From Onchidella celtica (taxonomy: Eukaryota; Mollusca; Gastropoda; Systellommatophora; Onchidiidae), in contig OZ007581.1 of assembly GCA_963931925.1 (NCBI GenBank), positions 16,796,450 to 16,860,449 of the forward strand: DNA of 64,000 bases, in the 5' to 3' direction. This document shows, piece after piece, positions 13,101 through 20,969 of the stretch (positions within the stretch are counted from its first letter, which is position 1; every line of letters starts with the position of its first letter). Made by a program: the position numbers and the translations under genes. The notes beneath the pieces were generated by a model. It searched no databases. It was not told the DNA's origin and worked only from the letters and a program-made list of their open reading frames with translations.

Positions 13101-14727
13101 GTCTGTAGCTTCAGCCAGCATTCAACCATTTTGTCCATAATATTCTTGAGTGAATATTACCAGTTTCTTTTTCTTCTGATTATTTCATTAATGATTATAA
13201 TGTAAGTGTCCTCGCAATCTTTCTGATAAAAGTCACAAAACAAATGTGGTATCACACTTCACAGTCGATACACATTTTCCTATAACATAACAGGCTGGTT
13301 TTGCAAAGAACAGTACAACTACAAGGTAGCTATAAATAGTAAATGACATCATCAGGTAATCCTCAGATGCCCACTGACGCAGTTTGAAACAAGAAAGCAT
13401 GAGCTAGTCAGGCCTACTTTAGTATTGCATTATATTACACATGCATGGTCATCCAACAGGCTTGTCCCTCACTCAAAGCCTGAATCATGTATTCTTTTAG
13501 CACCTGCTTGTACCAAACAGGGTTCATACAAAGTCTTGAAGTTGAAAACTAATTTTAGGGACTATTTAAGGACTTCCTAAGGACTCACTGTAAAAACATT
13601 AAGGACCTGTGTGCCTGTGGTTACATCTTTTGAAAGTGTGGGGAGAGCCTTTGAAAGCTTAGTCTTTGTGATTCCGACCAGTGGTTCGCTGGTTAACATG
13701 TCCATGTCACAATGCGTTTGATTTAGAAGAGATACAGTTAACAATAACACGGTGGTTACGTCTCAAAAAGGTCAGTGACCTGATGCGTGAAAATACGGCT
13801 TGCACATGGCACGGTCAGCTTGACTGTCCCGACTTTTGGCACCCGTGCGGCGTGAGCGCTTGCGAGTAAATACCGACAATTGCCGCCCCTCGCAGGGTGA
13901 GGGTCAATATATGAGTGAGGAACAAATGCACATTTAGACCATATTTTAATGACCCAAACTTTTGGTTATCGATACATGTAATATTAAAGGACTTCCATAA
14001 TAACCTGTTTTCATTACAGGCCAGACCCCATCATCAAACCCCATGGGGTGGAATGTAACCATTATAGAGGTGATGAAATGCGAAAACCAAATTGGTAATT
14101 TCCAAATGACATTCCAACATGGAGTCTGTCTAAAGTGAACTGGTTTAAATTGAAAATTTGGTTTAAATTATTATGATCACATGCTTTGGTCGCAATTTGT
14201 TCCCTTTATCATCACCAAATTAAAATTTAAAAGCACACACACACAACATACAAACCACACACACAATGTAGATGCTCTTAAATGCCACTGGATGGAAGAA
14301 CTCTATTATGTGCCAGACATATGTAGGAGAAATAAATTTGTGAGACTATGCATCTCTTTTCATGATGACTAAAATGCTTCCCTTTAGCTCAAAATGGTTT
14401 TATAAAAGAAACCTTTTTCAAAGTGAACAGATATCTTTGGACCCTTGAATTTCTTTTTTGAAGTTCAATTTAAATTAACTCCTCTGCAGGAATTACATTT
14501 TATTTCTTTGTGAAAATAACTTCTTACCCCTCAGGCTCCTTTTTTTTCATCTTCTGCTGCTCTGCCCTTTTCTTGGCAAGCTCTGAAAAAGCCTTAGGTG
14601 GGGGTGGTCTGTTGGTTAATGACTTGGCTTCATTCTGCCAGCACTTGACAGCTACCCACCAACCACTGAGAGAGTCCTTGATGCCATGAAAGGTGTCACT
14701 GACAAAGAGCTGTAGCATCGACATCTC
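1112..14727 (-). CDS. EI24: EI24 family (etoposide-induced protein 2.4) membrane protein, 9 coding exons
   Basis: EI24 proteins are multi-pass ER membrane proteins linked to autophagy and p53-induced death (family knowledge). Coding exons, 5' to 3' on the minus strand: 14727-14528, 12796-12742, 11101-11071 (31 bp), 9901-9795, 9016-8900, 8278-8164, 7390-7279, 5808-5734 and 1217-1112. Every junction has AG/GT sites and all phases agree, giving 915 nt from the ATG at 14724 to the TAA at 1112-1114, i.e. about 304 residues; human EI24 has about 340. Family matches: GIKDS near the N terminus, EVADKVF and FLVQ, YAFEYKW, IENNWPYYFAFGLP, and FPFSILGATAANPP. Several long hydrophobic stretches fit membrane segments. 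The exon holding the ATG starts just 3 bases before it, so a 5' UTR exon should lie upstream. An AATAAA overlaps the stop codon. The N-terminal third and the tail are divergent from vertebrate EI24. An intact LINE lies antisense in the last intron. Confidence 0.85.
1803..2040. repeat. Old dispersed repeat, copy 1
   Basis: This stretch aligns over about 230 bases, same orientation, with 13630-13860; the shared core runs from GTGGGGAGAGCCTTTGAAAG through a CTGGTTAACATG segment to GGTCAGCTTGAC. By eye about four bases in five agree. No terminal repeats, coding capacity or clear pol III boxes are seen, so the class is unknown. It lies in the last intron of the EI24-like gene. A shorter pair of similar segments at about 747-830 and 2141-2212 (both with AACAGAGAAAATRCTGAGTTG and CAGCTATAGCT) may belong to the same family. 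Confidence 0.6.
2323..5537 (+). mobile_element. Complete RTE-type non-LTR retrotransposon with 13-bp target duplication
   Basis: The element is bounded by the direct repeat TGACTGGCTACCA at 2310-2322 and 5538-5550, a clean target-site duplication (the first bases merge with the tail). It is 3.2 kb, has a ~176-bp 5' leader, one long ORF and a short 3' end in (ATG)n/(ATGATG) repeats instead of poly(A). Size, single ORF and short tandem-repeat tail are those of RTE-clade LINEs. It lies antisense in the last intron of the EI24-like gene. The intact ORF and exact target duplication imply a young insertion. Confidence 0.85.
2499..5516 (+). CDS. LINE ORF: apurinic-type endonuclease plus reverse transcriptase (CFDP2/RTE-like)
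   Basis: The ORF is 1005 residues without a break. Residues about 35-290 are an exonuclease-endonuclease-phosphatase fold: the start RIASWNVRSMYEAG, then GVSETRW, IYAPTNEA, MGDANAKIG, ENQIDHFCI and a terminal GSDHHMLLARL, so the catalytic Asn, Glu, Asp and His motifs are present. A reverse transcriptase follows: NYRGITLLSIPGKV, EEQAGFR, DYEKAFDSIDR, GVRQGCLLSPFLF and the catalytic FADDLALL. The C-terminal part has SVLLYGCETW and a basic GRPRGTWRR tail. The enzyme nicks target DNA and copies its own RNA at the nick. The exact start is uncertain; translation could begin at a later Met, since the endonuclease starts near residue 35. Similar host-annotated proteins are often called craniofacial development protein 2-like; that label describes RTE-derived genes. 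Confidence 0.9.
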   Translation: MGEGGASAPVDSMKDNGQSRKDSTGLTAPSSNKSLRIASWNVRSMYEAGKSAQVTMEMRRYRLHILGVSETRWIQSGLKQLNSGEKILYSGREDKKHTEGVAIILSKHAQRSLRGWEPYGRRIILASFTTKNKNINMNIVQIYAPTNEATDEDKDDFYNQLQEIVDTLPRKDVNIIMGDANAKIGLDNTGYEDIMGCNGLGQMNENGERFASFCAFNSYVIGGSVFPHKRIHKATWISPDGVTENQIDHFCITRRFRRSLEDVIVQRGADVGSDHHMLLARLKLRLKKQGTRAGTKRRKFQVSLLDGDKKEEFQLTLRNRFKPLVDLEETVDLETHWAKVKGVFTSTCQDVLGEKKVEHKEWISQKSLDLIRIRRDLKEQVNASRTRSSRVGNQEEYRASAKEVKKSIKKDKEEFIGMLAEKAEKAATGGHMRILYQTTKTLAGKYGKPEVPVKDYNRKAIFGKEAQAKRWIEHFNSLLNRPPPSNPPDILPARNDLPISCDPPTKAEINDAIKQLNRGKAAGPDQIPPEALKADAAGAAEGLHSLFSRIWTGGKFPKDWKEGHLVKLPKKGDLSNCSNYRGITLLSIPGKVFNRIILKRIQNATDPKLREEQAGFRSNRSTTDQIATLRIIVEQSLEWNSQLIVNFLDYEKAFDSIDRETLWRILRHYGIPEKMVNLIKSMYEGTSCRVVHDGELTDSFDIKTGVRQGCLLSPFLFVLVIDWLMKETTSGGRNGIQWTPWTQLDDLDFADDLALLSHTHDQMQAKTTALNKISESIGLRIHPAKSKVLKIVAPPSAQVRVGDQPLEDVESFCYLGSIIDNKGGTEAEVKARIGKAQAAFTSLSKIWRTKDISLKTKLRIFNSNVKSVLLYGCETWNASQACIKRIQVFINRCLRKLLKIRWTDKVSNEIVWKRTRQSPVREEIGRRRWRWIGHTLRRPGNSITKKVLDWNPQGKRSRGRPRGTWRRARENDVQRSGKTWNNVKRLAHDREGWKVFVGGLYPDPG
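5573..5706. repeat. Minisatellite, ~30-bp unit
   Basis: About four to five imperfect units of roughly 29-31 bases built on AATCTTCAACACTGAAATA followed by (TA)GTCTTG. It begins shortly after the LINE's right target duplication and ends next to the 5734-5808 exon of the EI24-like gene (downstream donor side). Copies differ by small indels. Confidence 0.8.
6190..7260. repeat. Tandemly repeated intronic segment (~165-bp unit), split by a TTAA insertion
   Basis: A unit holding CCCAG..GAAACAAAATCT, GCTGAAATCCTCTGAAAAA and ACAGACAATTTTC occurs at about 6190-6338 and 7027-7190, and the start of a further unit follows at 7190-7255 (ATGAAAATACT, then TAAGAAATTATA). The first two units are separated by the 684-bp element at 6339-7022. 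Everything lies within one intron of the EI24-like gene. Confidence 0.65.
6339..7022. mobile_element. Non-autonomous piggyBac-like element in a TTAA site
   Basis: The 684-bp segment is flanked by TTAA (6335-6338 and 7023-7026). Its ends are imperfect inverted repeats: TTCAGTGGCTCCCC on the left against CTCATTGACTCCCC read inward from the right. The neighbouring tandem unit shows the uninterrupted site (ATATTCAATTAAATGAAAAT), matching the flanks joined at a single TTAA. TTAA duplication without other change is the hallmark of piggyBac transposition. No transposase is encoded. Confidence 0.7.
10178..10814. mobile_element. Deleted piggyBac-like element, second family
   Basis: The ends CTCACTGATGCCCG and CGGGCATCAGTGAG are a perfect 14-bp inverted repeat, flanked by TTAA at 10174-10177 and 10815-10818. 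Inside, a plus-strand reading frame (about 10400-10645) ends in SSSDSEDDSHIHNS, an acidic Ser/Asp stretch like the N-terminal region of piggyBac transposases; the catalytic domain is missing. It sits in the EI24-like intron between the exons at 9795-9901 and 11071-11101. Confidence 0.7.
11757..12480 (+). repeat. ~720-bp dispersed repeat, copy A
   Basis: Nearly the whole segment matches, in the opposite orientation, pieces of 44575-46440. Shared landmarks in order: AACGAGACAT then CCACCAAAAATGT; GGCAAGGGATTAA; GTAGACAAAGAGCA; AGTGACCAGACAGTGC; GCCCCACAGTTTG; GAGAGATGGCCAGG; GGGCATG...GTAGTAA. The start (CAGTAGAATTTGGTAATAACGAGACA) resembles ends of TA-targeting DNA transposons, but no matching opposite end was found. 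No coding capacity is seen. It lies in an EI24-like intron. Confidence 0.65.
13630..13860. repeat. Old dispersed repeat, copy 2
   Basis: This is the same-orientation partner of 1803-2040, located in the first coding intron of the EI24-like gene. The best conserved part is the first 60 bases (GTGGGGAGAGCCTTTGAAAG, GATTCCGACCAGTGGTTC). It diverges steadily towards the GGTCAGCTTGAC end. Its class is not known. Confidence 0.6.
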
Positions 14728-14800
14728 CTGTAGCATAACAAAAAAAAACCCACAAGTACTGAACTGATCGGTAATTTACTATTTTCACAAAATGGAGATA

Positions 14801-15599
14801 CAGTGGTCACCGCCTAACAGCATGGTACCCGGGAGACAGTGTTTAGCGTGCTGGCAGGCGAATGTGCTATTAGGCGTATAGGGGAGGGAACCATGCAGGC
14901 ATGTGCACTGTGTAACAAGTTTTGCTTAGAAAGTGAAAATGTGAAATACAATGTTACTCAATCATAAGTGTCCCTAAACTCATCAATGTAGTCTGAGGCC
15001 TTATGCCTTGCGATAAATTAAGGCCAAATCATGACAAAATTGGAAAGAATCCGACCAATCGAATGCAACGGCCGATCAGATGCAAAAACCAATCAAGTGC
15101 GACAAATGTTTTCTGTTCTTTCCTATCCGCCCACTCAAACCTTTACAGCTGATTAGGGTGGTCACAAACCTTCTGTTGTTCCCGCCCCCCACCCATACAG
15201 TCAGTTTGATCTACATGCACAACTGATCAAAGCAGCGCCGCCACCATGTGTCCATTGTAAAGAGCGCGTGTCTGTCTGGCAAGAGATTATGGCGGTCCCA
15301 TACCCTCTGTTGACTCCAACCCCACCCTCACATGCCAGCTTGATCTACCTATACGTAACTGATTAAAGTAGCGCCGCCTTCATAGGTTCATTGCAAATAG
15401 CGCATGCCTGTATGGTGGTCAAGTACATGTAATACACTTCATTTGCAAAAATTTTTCATCTCTCTGATACTAAAAAAGCGTGCTCTTAGGTGAATAGTAC
15501 TTTTAAAATAAGTGTGCTGTTAGAGGGGACCTTTTATAAAGAGCGTTCTGCTAGAAGGATTGTGCTGGTAGCCAGCGTGCTGTTAGGCGGTGACCACTG
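14801..15599. mobile_element. TA-flanked MITE (Tc1/mariner-like ends)
   Basis: The 799-bp element has a perfect 22-bp terminal inverted repeat, starting CAGTGGTCACCGCCTAACAG and ending CTGTTAGGCGGTGACCACTG, and is flanked by TA at 14799-14800 and 15600-15601. TA duplication and CAGT ends fit the Tc1/mariner/pogo group. It has no transposase ORF. An internal segment is duplicated: TTGATCTAC..AACTGAT.AAAG.AGCGCCGCC occurs twice, at about 15205-15250 and 15340-15380. It lies 73 bp upstream of the first coding exon of the EI24-like gene, so it may sit in its promoter or first intron. Confidence 0.85.
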
Positions 15600-16115
15600 T
15601 ACCTATAAAAGGGGTTTTTCCATTTAAAGTATACATTCATCTCCATTCAGTAAAAGTGCCCTGTGATCAATTCAAATTGTTGAAACCCCGATGATCATTC
15701 AAACACTAGTAGCAGGCCTGTAGTGATTTTCAGGGAAAAGACTGGAACAATGACATTTGTTTGTGAGGTCTGTCCAAACCATAAACACCTGTTTTCACAT
15801 CTTAAGCTATCAGAATAATGCGAGACAGGAGAAAATATTTCTTCAGTTACTTAAGTTGTGACAACACGACAATTTATTTCTCTTGCACAGGTTTGACAGG
15901 GGCATGTATTTTATTCTTGCAGAAATTGTATTTTTTATTCATTGCATAAATACTTTGTGAGGATTGCCAGTGGATTACACGCTGATGTGTAAGCATTCAA
16001 TTGCATTTTCTTTGGTTTTTATGCCTCTGGAGTCAGTGGTGCATTGAGCAACCACTGTATCAGCAGTCCCAAATCCACTGGGACTATGGAACTGGAAGAT
16101 GAATTCCTTTTTTAA

Positions 16116-17246
16116 CCCTCGTCCTGTGTTGAGTGAACTCGTCGACATAACGCCCCGTGCAGGGATAGCCAGCGGCCAGTCAGCCGATCGTTCGCGTGTT
16201 GCCGATGACCTCGGCGGTCGGGTCAATCGGGTCCTTGTGAACACGTGTAACGCGTATACTTCAGGACGCAATAACAACAATAGTGGTGGATAAATTGTAA
16301 GGGACCCCTATGATATTTGGATAAAGTACTTGTGATGATATGCAGTAGGTTTTATTGTGAAATGGAAGGCCCAAATCAAGAATTTTCTGCATTTACATGC
16401 CGTTTAACACACGTTTTATCATTTTCCCAAGACCTCTGCGCTTTTTCTGTCCCTATGTCAGGCCATTCAGGTGAACAAATTATTTTTTAAGCCATTCGCT
16501 TAAACCACATTGCCACCGGCATTGACATTGCCTTCTCCCTCCTCTACTATGTAAAGCGTCCACTTAGCATAATGTTAGTTTTAGCGAGAGATTTGATTTC
16601 CAGTTCCAGGTCGTAGAGCACACACATGTACTGAAAAGCGGTTTAATCAAAGCAACACAATATCTCTCTAATTACCACATTAAATAAAGACAACGACCAA
16701 CAACAAAGTCGGAGATTTTCTCCCAGTTTTCCCTGATGAAAAACCTACAGACAGATGCCCTTATGCAGCATGCCCTAATATTACATCGGGAATTCATAAA
16801 ATTTTACAGACGTAGAACGGCGTCTCAAATACGCACAGGTCCCCTTTCTTCTCATTTCACATGTAGACGACAACCAGCATCAAAGTATAAGTTTCCCCAA
16901 GACTTTCCCCAGTTCAAACTTCAGACCGTCAGTACTATTACACGAGTATGACAAATAGTTGCGAATAGTTGCATCGTAATAAACGTAATCGGACGATGCC
17001 ATTTTGTTAGATATAGTAGGGGTGACAGGATAGATAAACACGCGAAAATTGTGTGGAAAAAAAAACGTGAAAAAACAACAACAACGACAGCCTTGGCAAC
17101 CGAATAAACAAAGCGCGAGGCGCACCGTTGCTATACAAAAATGTGGCCTCCTGCAGGACCCGCGGTTAAGCGTGTCGGACAAAATAATGGCCTCCCGTGT
17201 CTCACGGGGAGGCCACTATATATAGTGGCCTCCCGCAGGACTAGGG
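16116..17246. mobile_element. Non-autonomous piggyBac-like element, copy 1
   Basis: The 1131-bp element lies between TTAA at 16112-16115 and 17247-17250. Its ends CCCTCGTCCTG and CAGGACTAGGG are inverted repeats with one mismatch. CCCT at the end plus a TTAA target is diagnostic of piggyBac. The right side carries two related subterminal copies of TGGCCTCC.GCAGGAC, and a hairpin GGCCTCCCGTG...CGGGGAGGCC near 17191-17214. No transposase is encoded. Copy 2 lies 132 bp away in the same orientation and is similar along its length. Confidence 0.8.
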
Positions 17247-18288
17247 TTAAGTTCGTGCTCTTTAGTTTACCGTTTTTATTTACAAGTTTCAGCAGCTTTT
17301 CGAATACATACAATGATTTGTCATCTGCAGAGCCAAAATTGTAAAGCACACTGTCATTTCTTAATCTTATCATGTTAACCTTCGTCCCGCGTTGAGTGAA
17401 CTCGTCCACGTTACGCCCAGTGCAGGGATAGCCAGCAGCCAGTCAGCCGATCGTTCACGTGTTGCCGATAACCTCGGCAGTCGAGTCAATCGGGCCCTTT
17501 TGAACACATCTATCGTGTTTACTTTAGGACGGACTATTAACAACAATAGTGATGGATAAATCGTGTGACCCTGATGATATTTAGATGAAGTACTTGTGAC
17601 AAGATGCAATAAATTCTATTGTTAAACAGAAGGCCCATAATCAAGAATTTTCTCTATTTACATCCCATTTAAAACACGTTTTATTCTTTTCCCAAGAGGT
17701 GTGCGCCTGTTTTAGTTTTGTCCCAAGTCAGGCCATCCATGTGAACACATTATTTTTTAAGCCAGGCACTTAATTTACTAACCACATGTATCATGACATT
17801 GCCTTCTCCCCCCTGAACCATAGAGGTTCCACGTACTATGATGTTGGTTTTCTTAGCACACTTTTGGCAAGATATTTGATTTCCAGCACGTAGAGTACGT
17901 AGGCCTACTGAAAAGCAGTTTAATCAGAGCATCAAAATCTTTCTCTAATTACAACATCAAACAAAGACAACAGCCAACAACAAAGTCAGTCATATTCTCC
18001 CAGTTTCCCCTGATGAAAAACCTGCCAACAGACACCTTTAGCCTTATATGCCCTAGGATTACACTGGAAGTCATCATTACAGACAGAACGCTTTCTCAAA
18101 TACACAGATGGCCCCTTTCTTCTCATTTCACATGTAGATGACAACCAGTATCAAAGTAAAAGTTTCCCCAGTTCGAACTTCAGACAGTCAGTACTACATG
18201 TATTACACGAGTAATGATGATTAGTTATTAATATTTGCATTGTAATACACGTAACGGTAATCAGACGATACCATTTTGTCAGACATAG

Positions 18289-18398
18289 TATAGAGTAATG
18301 ATTTCATTTCCTTTGTACCAATGATTCTTTGTTCCTTCTTTCCAGAATAAACGACGATCATTGTGATCATCCGCTACAAATAGACTGAGTCTTATTTA
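18289..18398 (+). repeat. 5' LTR (110 bp)
   Basis: It starts TATAGAGTAATGATTTC and ends GACTGAGTCTTATTTA, without the usual TG...CA ends. The boundaries are set by where the two copies stop matching and by the CATAG target duplication. It contains AATAAA (18346-18351) inside the segment complementary to the primer site. No base difference from the 3' LTR was seen. At 110 bp it is unusually short for a gypsy-type LTR. Confidence 0.9.
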
Positions 18399-18413
18399 TG
18401 ATCGTCGTTTATT
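18346..18413 (+). promoter_or_regulatory. Fold-back primer site: self-priming signal of the retrotransposon
   Basis: AATAAACGACGATCAT (18346-18361, in the LTR) and ATGATCGTCGTTTATT (18398-18413) are perfect 16-base reverse complements separated by a 36-base loop. The downstream arm begins exactly at the LTR boundary, where the primer-binding site must be, and does not begin with TGG as tRNA-primed elements do. In yeast Tf1 the first bases of the RNA fold back on the primer site and, after RNase H cleavage, prime cDNA synthesis (established for Tf1; sushi-type vertebrate elements are proposed to do likewise). By analogy the RNA here would start near 18345. That start is an inference. Confidence 0.75.
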
Positions 18414-18436
18414 GTTAGACAAGGTTCAACTTCAAG

Positions 18437-20326
18437 ATGCCAACCATCAAATGCCCCGTCCCCGATTGCCGAGAAACATGGGACGCAACCCTCCCCGAAG
18501 CGATCCTCACCAGACTGATGGATGGTCACTCTGCGCACGTCCACCCCGCAGCTGCTCCGAGCCCCCTGCCAGCAGCCAGGGCCGAGAAGGTCCGACGTCC
18601 AGGCATCACATCAGGTGTCACCTCTGAGGACTTCAACTACTTCAAACAGCGGTGGACCGATTACCAGGCTGCTACCCTGCTGTCTGGCACAGACATTATA
18701 TTCCAACTACTAGAATGTTGCGACGAGAACTTGCGCAAAGACCTGGCTCGCACTTACGGCTCCCTGTCATCTCAAACGGAAACCACAGTGCTCGACTACA
18801 TCAAGAACCTCGCAGTAAAAAAGGAGAACATTATGGACGCCAGACACGACTTCCACATCATGCAGCAGGACCGCGACGAACCTGTGCGCAACTACGCCGC
18901 TCGACTGCGTGGTCAGGCTGCCATATGCAAATTCCAAACAAAGTGCACACACTGTAACAATAAGGTTGACTATAGTGCGATCAAAATCAGGGACGTACTA
19001 GTCCGCGGACTCGCGGATCCTGACATCAGGGAGGACATTTTCAGCCTACAAGACCAAGACATTGAACTGGAGAGCGCTATCAAAATAATCGAAGCGAAGG
19101 AAGCCGGCCGCCGATCCATAAGGCAGCTGACCGTTGCTCAGGGTGGCGCCACGGCTGCCGTCAGCAGCACATATAAGAGACACGAGAGACAGGAGAGAAA
19201 TCGAGCGAACCCACCTAATGACACTCATGCAGGCCCACCCAACACATTCACCGACAAACAGCGATGTCACTACTGTGGGCGCCAGCGGAACATTCGTTTA
19301 CAGTCCTGCCCTGCGTACAATCACACGTGCTCCAAATGCGGTAAACGTCACCACTTTGAGGCCGTATGCCGCGGCCAACAGAACCCCAACACCCCACCAG
19401 CACATCAACACTCCAACGCCTCGTCAACATACCAGCACAGGCCGACAACTGATGATGCTTCTACAGTATTCCAAGCCCTCTGCCCCATTTCAATGGACAA
19501 TACCACACCTGCCCCCGCGGATACGCGCTCGAACACCCCCCGGAGCTGTGACACGACCTCTGATGCATACATAGGCTGTCATAGAAACAACGGCTGCGGC
19601 CCTGCTACGAACTGTGAATCTAACATGAACAATGATGCAAAAATTAGCTTTGATAAGGACTGCAGTACTAACATAGACTCAGACAGAGACAATGATCCTA
19701 AACCGGGCTACGTTGACATGGACACAGACAGGGACAAAGGTACTAAATTGGGTTACGACAAAGACTGTAATGACATGAACCCCAAGACCCATACGGACTC
19801 TATCACCATAGACCACCACATCTACAACGAGCTTTGTGATGCATGGGAGCGTCGCGCATCCGACCCCCAACCTTTCCTTGATGTGTCAATCTCAGCGGAC
19901 CCATTGGACTCTCACACCCTCGGACACGCCCCTACTTTCACTGATATCAGTGGCCCTGTCGCAACCCCTGCCATGGCTGACACTGGCTGTCAGTCCACCC
20001 TGGCCGGGGGAGTCCATTCTCTACAAGCTGGGCCTGAACCCCACTCAGCTCATCCCCACAACAACCTCTATGTCTGCGGCCAACTGCAGCGCTATCACTA
20101 TATCTGGCGCCCTACCATTGCGCATTTCCGGACGATCCCCAGGGGGCGACACTCACTCGACTCGCCAACTGGTACACTTCACGCCATCCACAGACAAAAT
20201 CTTCCTTTCCAAAAATGCCTGCATAGCGTTACGCATTATACCTGGGTCCTTCCCCTCCGTTGGATCTACCCAACCGGCAACCGTACACGCGTGCCACGCC
20301 CACACATGTGCCTGCCCAAAACGTGA
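18437..20326 (+). CDS. gag: Retrotransposon Gag with zinc fingers, reading into the protease motif
   Basis: The ATG is only 38 bp after the LTR. Residues 1-35 hold a C2H2-like finger (KCPVPDCRETW, then HSAHVH). The middle is a helical capsid-like region typical of this gypsy lineage (EDFNYFKQRW, RDVLVRGLADPDIREDIF). Residues about 275-315 carry CHYCGRQ, QSCPAY, and a CCHC knuckle CSKCGKRHHFEAVC that should bind the RNA. A low-complexity region rich in Asp, Asn and Thr follows. Near residue 516 the protease active site MADTGCQSTLAG appears in the same frame. After that the true product continues in another frame; the last ~100 residues of this ORF (after about 20010) look like out-of-frame translation. 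Confidence 0.85.
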   Translation: MPTIKCPVPDCRETWDATLPEAILTRLMDGHSAHVHPAAAPSPLPAARAEKVRRPGITSGVTSEDFNYFKQRWTDYQAATLLSGTDIIFQLLECCDENLRKDLARTYGSLSSQTETTVLDYIKNLAVKKENIMDARHDFHIMQQDRDEPVRNYAARLRGQAAICKFQTKCTHCNNKVDYSAIKIRDVLVRGLADPDIREDIFSLQDQDIELESAIKIIEAKEAGRRSIRQLTVAQGGATAAVSSTYKRHERQERNRANPPNDTHAGPPNTFTDKQRCHYCGRQRNIRLQSCPAYNHTCSKCGKRHHFEAVCRGQQNPNTPPAHQHSNASSTYQHRPTTDDASTVFQALCPISMDNTTPAPADTRSNTPRSCDTTSDAYIGCHRNNGCGPATNCESNMNNDAKISFDKDCSTNIDSDRDNDPKPGYVDMDTDRDKGTKLGYDKDCNDMNPKTHTDSITIDHHIYNELCDAWERRASDPQPFLDVSISADPLDSHTLGHAPTFTDISGPVATPAMADTGCQSTLAGGVHSLQAGPEPHSAHPHNNLYVCGQLQRYHYIWRPTIAHFRTIPRGRHSLDSPTGTLHAIHRQNLPFQKCLHSVTHYTWVLPLRWIYPTGNRTRVPRPHMCLPKT

Positions 20327-20969
20327 GGAGCCTCCGCCAAAACCCACGACCCTGCCCTTCCCCCCCTCTGCAGACAACCGTGGCAGAATCGAGCAATGGC
20401 TACTGGACTACTATAAGGCAAGTGTTTTTAACATATGTGAACATCAACCGCTCCCCATGATGTCCGGCCCACCCATGCGTATCATAGTGGACCACAATAT
20501 GACTCCCGTGGCACACCACACGCCCATATCAGTACCCATCCACTGGCGGGAGGCTGTAAAGGCCGGACTGGATAGAGATGTTGAACTAGGTGTCCTTGAG
20601 CCTGTACCCGTCGGCACACCGGTCACCTGGTGCAGCCGTATGGTGATTGCATCAAAGAAGTCGGGTGAGCCACGAAGGACAGTCGATTTCCAGGCCCTCA
20701 ACCGCCATGCGGGGCGTGAGACACACCACACGCCATCGCCATCCCACCTGGTGCGATCGGTTCCCCCCAACACATACAAAACCGACCTCGATGCATGGAA
20801 CGGCTATCATAGCATCCCACTGCACCCTGAAGACCGCCATTACACAACATTTATCACACCATGGGGAAGGTATCGCTATTGCATTGCCCCTCAAGGCTAC
20901 ATAGCCTCCGGTGACTGCTATACCAGGCGTTATGATGAGATACTGACGGACATCCCCAGAAAGAACTAG
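20012..20969 (+). pseudogene. pol: pol, part 1: end of protease and first half of reverse transcriptase, ends in TAG
   Basis: The protease-RT frame takes over from the Gag frame at the run of five G at 20006-20010; the shift is +1. The likeliest reading is one extra G in the run, though a programmed shift cannot be excluded. The segment holds the remainder of the protease and the RT palm: PVTWCSRMVIASKKSGEPR, TVDFQALN, KTDLDAWNGYHSIPLHPED, TTFITPWGRYRYCIAPQGY. It ends at TAG (20967-20969), immediately before the catalytic YXDD-type box. Part 2 carries on in the same frame. Confidence 0.8.

Noticed and set aside
1803-13860. tRNA-derived SINE identity for the dispersed repeat pair
   Set aside because: A CTGGTTAAC word resembles an A box, but there is no B box at the right distance.
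19836-20011. First part of the 377-residue frame overlapping gag as real pol coding
   Set aside because: The Gag frame carries the protease motif in this stretch, so the overlapping frame here is out of register; it becomes real only after the G run.
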